A stretch of 29,115 nucleotides of DNA, taken from positions 1 through 29,115 of the forward strand of contig JAHWIN010000070.1 in the NCBI GenBank assembly GCA_019322475.1, given 5' to 3'. The stretch is from Candidatus Woesearchaeota archaeon. GTDB lineage: Archaea > Nanobdellota > Nanobdellia > Woesearchaeales > JACPBV01. A model generated the notes under the pieces. It worked only from the letters and a program-made list of their open reading frames with translations, had not been told where the DNA came from and ran no database searches. How positions within the stretch are numbered: position 1 is the first letter of the stretch; every line of letters begins with the position of its first letter. A program made the translations under genes and the position numbers. Below, piece after piece: positions 24,020-29,115 of the stretch.

Positions 24020-24090
24020 ACTCATATTTAAATGTGTGGTTGTTTTTTCGTTTTCATCCTGTTTTCTTTTTTATTTCTTTTCTATATAGA

Positions 24091-24149
24091 AAATAATAAT
24101 ATAATAATATAATAATATAATAATAAATTATATTATATATAATATAATA
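24091..24149. other. Probable DNA unwinding element
   Basis: 59 consecutive bases are A or T, mostly repeats of AATAAT and TATA. They lie between the left and right ORBs, where an archaeal unwinding element is expected. A T-rich pyrimidine tract (24060-24084) adjoins it. Confidence 0.65.
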
Positions 24150-24176
24150 CAAATAATGATTGTTAAACGAAAACCC

Positions 24177-24254
24177 AATAGAAAATAAAAAAACACATCC
24201 CAAAACAAACTAACCCTAATAGAAAATAAAAAAACACATCCCAAAACAAACTAA
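24177..24254. repeat. 37-bp direct repeat, two copies with 41-bp period
   Basis: Bases 24177-24213 and 24218-24254 are identical. Each begins AATAGAAAATAAAA and ends CAAAACAAACTAA, separated by CCCT. Only two copies exist, so this is not a CRISPR array. Position within the origin suggests an accessory initiator-binding or structural element, which is inference. Confidence 0.85.
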
Positions 24255-24350
24255 ACTATAAAAACTATAAAAAAATAACAAGGTATACGTATTACACAAC
24301 AAGACATACACACTACAGAACCAACCAAGCCATAAGAAACGAAAAAACAA

Positions 24351-24365
24351 CCCCTCTGCTAGGGG
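24351..24365. repeat. Short inverted repeat in the origin
   Basis: CCCCT-CTGCT-AGGGG, a perfect 5-bp dyad with a 5-bp spacer, is the only sizeable G-run on the A/C-rich plus strand between the ORBs. It could be a protein-binding dyad or a hairpin. Confidence 0.5.
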
Positions 24366-24512
24366 ATTTCGATCTAGAACTCAAAAGACCAAAACAGACC
24401 CCAACCAAGCCCCTAAAACCTTCACCCCACGACTCCAACCCGCCTAAAAATTAAAAAAAATTAACATATACAAAAAACCCAACAAACACCGCCCCCTGGC
24501 CTCCACCCGTAC

Positions 24513-24533
24513 TCCATGAGAAATCAAGGGGTC
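24513..24533 (+). promoter_or_regulatory. Origin recognition box, right
   Basis: This is identical over 21 bp to the left box but on the plus strand, so the two form a long inverted pair with their G-strings pointing outward. It is followed by ACCCCC. Confidence 0.75.
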
Positions 24534-24641
24534 ACCCCCAAATAAAAAGAAATATTTATTAACCTATAGGCTAAAATCTACCTAAAACTCATTAAAACCA
24601 ACCTCCAATTCCCAAGAGCAACACTGGCATTGAGATCTAAA

Positions 24642-25424
24642 ATGAAATCGGCCAAGCTAAAAGATTATATCCAAGAACAGCTAAATAATGGATATTCTGA
24701 AAAATCTATAAGGGAATCGTTATCTCGATATGGTTACACTTCCAGGGAGGTGTCATCTGCATTTGCTTCGCCCACCAAAAAAACAACCCCCCCCTTTAAA
24801 TCCTCAAGACTTCCCTCTCTATTTTCATTGATAACAAACCCCCCTACATTTTTTTCCCGGGAGCTGGATCGCAGCCTCAAAAAACCTCTTAATCTCACAT
24901 TTTCTGCAGCATCCGTATATATCTTAGTCCACATTTTGCACTCCTTCTCCTCCAGCTTCTTTTTGGGGGGCAGCATCTCAGCAGCCTCAATAATGGCATT
25001 GGCCGGTCTTTTCACAGGGATACTTTCTATAACCTCTCTTTTTATCTTCGGGTTTTTGATAATCCTCCTTTGTTTTTTTGTTTTTAACTATATCTTTAAT
25101 GAGTATGTGTCTTTCTTTTGCTTATCTAAGCTTCTGCTCTTCTCATTTGCCCCTTATATCCTCATCAGCTCATTGGCGCCATTTGATTTTTATGCCTTCA
25201 TCTCTGTATTCAGTGTATCGATCGGTGTATTGAGTCTGGATATGTTCTTTTTATACTCTATCTTCTTACTATCTATCGGCCTTTTTTCCCGCATCGGCTA
25301 CGGCCTGAAACAGTGTATTCTTACTGCCTATATCTCCTTTGCGATAGTCACTTTCATTTTGGCCTTTGTCTTTTACAACGCCCTGGAATTGGGCTTCCTT
25401 TGGTTTGTCTTCAGGCCGTTTTAA
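24642..25424 (+). CDS. Multi-pass membrane protein, Yip1-like
   Basis: A 260-aa protein. The soluble N-terminus has KLKDYIQEQLNNGYSEKSI and RESLSRYGYTSREVSSAF, a short helical repeat common at the front of DPANN membrane proteins. A Ser/Pro/Thr-rich linker follows, then LFSLITNPPTFFSRELDRSL, which resembles the entry to Yip1-type domains. Five or so hydrophobic helices make up the rest (for example FTGILSITSLFIFGFLIILL and VSIGVLSLDMFFLYSIFLLS). The function is unknown. I start at ATG 24642; a TTG four codons upstream is an alternative. A TATA-like ATTTATTA near 24554-24561 could drive it. It is the first plus-strand gene right of the origin. The Yip1 match is by pattern only. Confidence 0.7.
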   Translation: MKSAKLKDYIQEQLNNGYSEKSIRESLSRYGYTSREVSSAFASPTKKTTPPFKSSRLPSLFSLITNPPTFFSRELDRSLKKPLNLTFSAASVYILVHILHSFSSSFFLGGSISAASIMALAGLFTGILSITSLFIFGFLIILLCFFVFNYIFNEYVSFFCLSKLLLFSFAPYILISSLAPFDFYAFISVFSVSIGVLSLDMFFLYSIFLLSIGLFSRIGYGLKQCILTAYISFAIVTFILAFVFYNALELGFLWFVFRPF

Positions 25425-25437
25425 ATCTGGAAGGCAG

Positions 25438-25593
25438 AAACCCCCAAACGGGTTTGAGATTTAGGCTGGGGATGGCCACCAGTTTGAATTACCTTTCTGA
25501 TCTGACTCAGGACGCCCTCGACAACCCCCAAAAGGGTCAGACAAACGAACAGGCCACATAACTTCTAATCCGCTTGATTCCCCGGAGTTTTTT
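25438..25593 (+). ncRNA. Candidate structured RNA or structured 3' UTR
   Basis: Several helices nest consistently. AAACCC (25438-25443) pairs with GGGTTT (25450-25455). CTGGGGA (25466-25472) pairs with TCCCCGG (25579-25585), and TGGCC (25473-25477) directly continues to pair with GGCCA (25552-25556). TCTGACTC (25501-25508) pairs with GGGTCAGA (25534-25541) with one G-U. A run of six T follows at 25588-25593. It matches no RNA family I know: no RNase P or SRP landmarks are visible. A 29-codon frame at 25472-25561 (MATSLNYLSDLTQ...) overlaps it and is an alternative explanation. It follows the Yip1-like stop by only 13 nt, so it may be a 3' UTR. Confidence 0.35.
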
Positions 25594-25606
25594 CAAAAAC
25601 TTTTTT
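25588..25606 (+). terminator. Double oligo-T terminator
   Basis: Two runs of six T (25588-25593 and 25601-25606) follow the CCCCGGAG stem strand, the usual form of archaeal intrinsic termination. Confidence 0.55.
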
Positions 25607-25622
25607 AACATGTTCTGAAGCC

Positions 25623-25639
25623 TACATACTAAGTATGTA
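25623..25639. promoter_or_regulatory. Palindromic operator upstream of the ribbon-helix-helix gene
   Basis: TACATACT-A-AGTATGTA is a perfect 8-bp dyad around one base, followed by a related half site ATATGTAA. It lies about 35 bp upstream of the TATA box TTTATATA (25674-25681). Ribbon-helix-helix proteins bind such palindromes, so the downstream 47-aa protein is the obvious candidate. Confidence 0.55.
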
Positions 25640-25673
25640 ATAATATGTAACCATGTGCAGTACAAAGGCAAAA

Positions 25674-25681
25674 TTTATATA
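25674..25681 (+). promoter_or_regulatory. TATA box of the ribbon-helix-helix/Cys-rich protein operon
   Basis: TTTATATA is preceded by AGGCAAAA. The predicted start near 25704 leaves an A/C-rich leader of about 78 nt without an evident ribosome-binding site. Confidence 0.5.
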
Positions 25682-25781
25682 CTATGCCTCTAGAAATAAG
25701 TTATATCTCTAATCAAACCTAAACAATAAAACTTATCTAAATAAGTAAACTAACCAAACTAACTAAAATAACTTACTAAAA

Positions 25782-25925
25782 ATGACCCGGATAAATATTG
25801 AGATAGAACCCGAACTTCACAAGCAGGCCAAGCTTAATGCTCTTCTTCAAAATAAGACGCTCATAGAGTATATCCACGAAGCGTTGCACCTTAAGGTAAG
25901 TGAGGATCGAAAAAAATCAAAATGA
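25782..25925 (+). CDS. 47-aa ribbon-helix-helix DNA-binding protein
   Basis: The protein begins MTRINIEIEPELHKQAKLNA and continues LLQNKTLIEYIHEALHLKV, ending in a basic tail. This is the CopG/Arc-type pattern: an alternating beta strand (RINIEIE) followed by two helices. Such proteins bind DNA as dimers and commonly autoregulate or serve as antitoxins. No toxin is adjacent. Its TGA overlaps the ATG of the following Cys-rich surface protein as ATGA, so the pair is translationally coupled. The palindrome at 25623-25639 is its likely operator. The small size is normal for the family. Confidence 0.8.
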   Translation: MTRINIEIEPELHKQAKLNALLQNKTLIEYIHEALHLKVSEDRKKSK

Positions 25926-28900
25926 GCCAAACCACCCTCCCAAAAAAACACCTTTTGGTCATTGTTTTAGCCGTGTCCTTCCTATCTCTTTTATTTGCTA
26001 TACCCTCCTTTGCAGATTGTGAAGCCCCCTCACCAAAACCCATCACCTGCAATCCAGAGACTTACTGTGAAAAAGACCCCCCCACCGACGATATAGAATC
26101 GGGGTGTTGTTCTTCCACTTCCTCATGTTTTTATGGTGGCAACTGTTATATGTCTTACAATCCAGAAGACCCTTCCAACAGCCCAGGCTCGTATGTAGAT
26201 GCCCATGACCTATCAGACGACTTAGAGGTTTGCTCAGGGGGCAGGGGATGGGTAGATCCTGATTTAGAGCCTTCTGCTTGCCAGGTTGTAGATGGAAAGC
26301 AGGCAGGCGGATCTTCAAGGTCCACTAGATGGATGTATGAATCTAATGATCCCTCGCCAGTCTGCGGGTTGGAAGAGATAGGTTCTGGTTCAGATTGTGA
26401 CGACTCAGAAGGGAGCAAGGTGGCGGGTTTTGAGGGCTTTTGCTGCGGAGATGATCTAAACGAGTTTACAAAGCCGGGCTTTGAGTGCGGCACAGACTTA
26501 AACTGTGTTTGCTTTGCAGGCCTTGAAGATTGCTATAATAACAGCAGATATTATCAAAATAGGGAATCGTCCTGCCTGCCCGAAGACCCCGACTCGGTCA
26601 ATCTAGGCATGTGCATTGATGGAGACTATGTTGCAGAAGCGGACTATAGTGAAGCTCTTTGTGATTGTATAATCGGAGAAGGCAATTGGGGCTTAGGAGG
26701 AGAAGACTGCGACCCCGACACTGCAGGGACTCAGGGGGGCCGTTGCTGCGGCGACGACCCCGGATTCGAATATAAGCTATTCCGGGGACAGGACTACCCC
26801 GATAATTTAGACGAAGCCTGCTGCAACGATGAACATGCCTGCGTTCTTGAGGCGGAGTGCTATAGCCCCTATGACTCAGAGCACCCCGAAGAATATCAGG
26901 ACTCATTTGCAGAACTAAGCCCACACACAAAATACTCGCTTGACCACTCAGACGACCTTGAAGTTTGCATACTGGGAAACTGGAAAGATCCAGACTCCAG
27001 CCAGGCAGCATGCTTAGCTGTAGATGGAAAACCTGTTAATCGGGTCCCCAGAAAGGCGCTTTGGATGGAAAAAAGGGACGAGCAGGATCCCGTCTGCGGG
27101 TTAGGGTTGGTTGGTGAAAGCTGCAGTGATTCAGTAAACCCTGTCCCAAACGCTTTCTGCTGTGGAGACGACAAAAATGAGACCTTAAAGGAGGAAACAG
27201 ACAACGTCTGCTTTAAGAATCCAGAAGACTGCTATTGGAAAGGAGACTATTACCTTGAAGGCAGCTACAAAGGGGACACCTACTGTGAAAAAGGGGAGAT
27301 AACCTCCAGGACAAAGCTTATCGGGCTTCAGTTGTTGGACCTTGCAGAAAGCCTTCACATCTCAGAGTATACTCTTTTTTGTGACAACTATTCCAACACG
27401 CTTAATTATTATGATTATTCTATAGTTTATGGAGAATTCTCTCGTCACTTGTTAGATTATATATCTAAAGAAAAGGTCAATAATTTTTGTATCTTAAAGC
27501 TTCCAGGAAACCACGTCATTTTTGGGACATCTCTAAACCAGCCGATCGACCAGGGAACACACATGTTTCTTGATGTCTTGAGGTGGGCAGTAAAAACAGA
27601 GGTGGATTGTAACGACGCAATCGGCTCAGAAGAGAACAGGTTTATCAAATGCAGCTCCCCCCGGGTATGGTACAACGACCAGATTCAAGGGGTCATATTC
27701 AGCAACGAGGACATCAATCTAGGTACCCTTGACTTTTGGGGCAGGTTCCTCTTTTTTTTGAGAAATCCCTTCCAGGACATATTTAATTTCTTGCTCGGCC
27801 AGTTCGAGAAAAAAGGCGTAAACCCTTCAGATTACCAGTTTATAAGCTCTACAAAAGAGTTTTCCAGGATTTATATAGATAGGAAAGGAGACCACGGGGA
27901 AAAAGCGATAGATGGCGTAACAGAAAAGCTGAAGGGTCCAACTACGGGGCAGCACCTCTCTGTCAGGTACAGCTGCTATAGTGCAGATATCTGCAAGGCA
28001 GTAAACATCAGCTACAGCCATCTTAGGATGCCTTGGCTTGGAAGCAAGGAAATCACTTTTTGCGGCAGAGACCTTGCTAAAGGCGAGTATCACGTTTCAA
28101 CTAACCTTTCTCTGGGCCAGGAACTATGGCCCCAGTTGACATCTATGTTAAGGCCCTCAAGCGATTTTATACCTAACACAGGAGTATTTGGCTCAATCGA
28201 TGCGCCAGAGAAAGCAGTTATCAACCTCCCCATAACCTTAGTAGCCGAGGTAGGCGGCTGCAACCGGCCCCTGAACTATAAGTGGACAGACCAAACCCCC
28301 GACCCAGATAAGGAGATGGGCGACACAAGGGTAATCTCTGGATGGAGTTTTTCTGAACCTGGGATCCACACTATAGCTCTGGATGTTTGGGATTCTGATG
28401 TTGATTTAGGGATAGACGAAAAGGATGATGGCTTTCAGGACTCTGTAGAGATTGATGTCATCAGCCCAACGGACTGTGTTGTAAAAGATGGGGCCTGCTC
28501 TCTCGGCGAATCTCACCCAATTTACCTATCTGATTTGAGAGACGCCCACGCAACAAAGAGCCCCGCCTCTGATTTTAATTACAACCTATGCTGTTCAGGC
28601 CTTTTGGAAGTCGATTCTGAAAGCTGTGAAGCCGGGGTTTTTATATTCTCTGGAAGCTCAGACACCCACATAAGCTACTATCAGGAAGGTCATTTTGAAG
28701 ACCCCCTCTGCTTTAAATCGCCTATTGATGGGCTGGTGGCTATATGCCGGGCAGTTGATGGAGGGGACACATGCGATCCGGAAGCAGGAGAGATGTGTAT
28801 AGCTTCGTTGTCTGGTCTGGAAGACGCCCACATCTCAGATTGTTCTGATGAAAACTTTAAGGTGAGAGTATGCTGCCAGTTAGCTGCTTCGGCCCCCGAA

Positions 28901-29115
28901 AGATGCGACACCCCCGTAGACGAAGACAACGACGGGGATATAGGTTGTGAGGATTCAGACTGTAAGGATGGGGATTTCTGCAACCCCGAAAGGACCAAAG
29001 CGTGTGATAGTGGCCAGTGTATATGTCTAGATAAAGATGATGATGGATACACAGACGAAGAGTGTGAGGGAGCAGAAGACACAGACTGCGACGACACTAA
29101 ACCCAGCATCAACCC
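25922..29115 (+). CDS. Cys-rich secreted surface protein, C-terminus beyond window
   Basis: The frame is open from ATG 25922 to the right edge, at least 1064 residues. The N-terminus is a signal peptide (LLVIVLAVSFLSLLFAIPSFA). A Cys-rich region follows, with two related modules: 26213-26466 and 26948-27181, each starting SDDLEVC and ending in VCGL ... FCCGDD. A less Cys-rich central part lies near residues 450-740. A PKD-like stretch follows near 745-840 (YKWTDQTPDPDKEMGDTRV, FSEPGIHTIALDV). Next come two motifs of the type DAH...F...CC. The visible end has Asp-rich calcium-binding-like repeats (DEDNDGDIGCEDSDC, DKDDDGYTDEECEG, DCDDTKPSIN). This architecture is typical of large DPANN surface proteins; role in adhesion or host contact is inference. 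The many Cys pairs suggest extracellular disulfides. Confidence 0.85.
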   Translation, partial: MSQTTLPKKHLLVIVLAVSFLSLLFAIPSFADCEAPSPKPITCNPETYCEKDPPTDDIESGCCSSTSSCFYGGNCYMSYNPEDPSNSPGSYVDAHDLSDDLEVCSGGRGWVDPDLEPSACQVVDGKQAGGSSRSTRWMYESNDPSPVCGLEEIGSGSDCDDSEGSKVAGFEGFCCGDDLNEFTKPGFECGTDLNCVCFAGLEDCYNNSRYYQNRESSCLPEDPDSVNLGMCIDGDYVAEADYSEALCDCIIGEGNWGLGGEDCDPDTAGTQGGRCCGDDPGFEYKLFRGQDYPDNLDEACCNDEHACVLEAECYSPYDSEHPEEYQDSFAELSPHTKYSLDHSDDLEVCILGNWKDPDSSQAACLAVDGKPVNRVPRKALWMEKRDEQDPVCGLGLVGESCSDSVNPVPNAFCCGDDKNETLKEETDNVCFKNPEDCYWKGDYYLEGSYKGDTYCEKGEITSRTKLIGLQLLDLAESLHISEYTLFCDNYSNTLNYYDYSIVYGEFSRHLLDYISKEKVNNFCILKLPGNHVIFGTSLNQPIDQGTHMFLDVLRWAVKTEVDCNDAIGSEENRFIKCSSPRVWYNDQIQGVIFSNEDINLGTLDFWGRFLFFLRNPFQDIFNFLLGQFEKKGVNPSDYQFISSTKEFSRIYIDRKGDHGEKAIDGVTEKLKGPTTGQHLSVRYSCYSADICKAVNISYSHLRMPWLGSKEITFCGRDLAKGEYHVSTNLSLGQELWPQLTSMLRPSSDFIPNTGVFGSIDAPEKAVINLPITLVAEVGGCNRPLNYKWTDQTPDPDKEMGDTRVISGWSFSEPGIHTIALDVWDSDVDLGIDEKDDGFQDSVEIDVISPTDCVVKDGACSLGESHPIYLSDLRDAHATKSPASDFNYNLCCSGLLEVDSESCEAGVFIFSGSSDTHISYYQEGHFEDPLCFKSPIDGLVAICRAVDGGDTCDPEAGEMCIASLSGLEDAHISDCSDENFKVRVCCQLAASAPERCDTPVDEDNDGDIGCEDSDCKDGDFCNPERTKACDSGQCICLDKDDDGYTDEECEGAEDTDCDDTKPSIN

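Larger units (their letters stand above)
23943..24533. other. Chromosomal replication origin
   Basis: This noncoding region next to orc1/cdc6 has three ORB-like boxes, an uninterrupted 59-bp A/T run, a 37-bp direct repeat and a strongly A/C-biased plus strand. Gene order orc1-DP1-DP2 leading away from the origin matches known euryarchaeal origins such as that of Pyrococcus. No protein-coding frame in it is credible beyond the 5' part of orc1/cdc6. Confidence 0.8.

Noticed and set aside
23939..24025. Longer N-terminus for Orc1/Cdc6
   Set aside because: The extra 29 codons coincide with an ORB, a TATA box and a second ORB-like box; ATG 23938 fits a leaderless start.
24177..24254. CRISPR array
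   Set aside because: Only two repeat copies with a 4-bp spacer; no cas genes in the window.
26043..29112. Minus-strand frames of up to 140 codons in the right end
   Set aside because: They are mirror frames of the Cys-rich secreted protein, low in complexity, and the plus-strand frame with its signal peptide explains the region.

Overview
The window reads as a chromosomal segment of a small-genome archaeon, most likely a DPANN lineage of the Woesearchaeota/Pacearchaeota type. The evidence is family content: TBP, MCM, both subunits of DNA polymerase D, Orc1/Cdc6, aIF2-beta, DUF424, a TrmB-type regulator, and large single-membrane-span or Cys-rich surface proteins of the kind found in DPANN genomes. 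Gene starts fit archaeal promoters, and several TATA boxes lie about 26-30 nt upstream of the start codon, which implies leaderless mRNAs. The exact lineage is an inference.

Layout. (1) 1-3216: a minus-strand pair, a small protein with two helix-turn-helix-like repeats that overlaps the start of a large surface protein running off the left edge. A perfectly duplicated 60-bp promoter/operator lies upstream. (2) 3535-6160: a TrmB-like regulator divergent from (R)-citramalate synthase. A tiny isoleucine-rich leader ORF precedes the synthase. (3) 6462-11118: TBP, an MCM helicase interrupted by an intein at the Walker A lysine, and an RPA32-like OB-fold protein. (4) 11110-16714: a minus-strand acyl-chain cluster of FabZ-like dehydratase, thiolase, a DUF35-like/DUF362 fusion, a second thiolase and a FabG-like reductase, followed by a SpoIIM-like membrane protein with its own promoter. 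(5) 16864-17569: aIF2-beta and a DUF424 protein. (6) 17587-23938: orc1/cdc6, polD small subunit and polD large subunit as a minus-strand operon reading away from (7) a replication origin at about 23943-24533. The origin has three origin-recognition-box-like elements, 59 consecutive A/T bases, and a plus strand rich in A and C. (8) 24642-29115: a Yip1-like membrane protein, a candidate structured RNA, a 47-aa ribbon-helix-helix protein, and a Cys-rich secreted protein that overlaps it and runs off the right edge.

How the parts fit. The centre is a replication and information-processing island built around the origin: Orc1 recognises the origin, MCM unwinds, the RPA-like protein coats single strands, PolD copies, and TBP and aIF2-beta serve transcription and translation. 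The acyl-chain cluster has the enzymes for condensation, ketoreduction and dehydration, but no enoyl reductase or acyl carrier protein is visible here. At each end a large surface protein is translationally coupled to a small DNA-binding protein, and the two promoters share a similar TAAGTAT-type motif.

Least expected features: the Ile-rich leaderless leader ORF before citramalate synthase, the DUF35-like/DUF362 fusion between paired thiolases, and the ORB-like box placed between the TATA box and start codon of orc1/cdc6.
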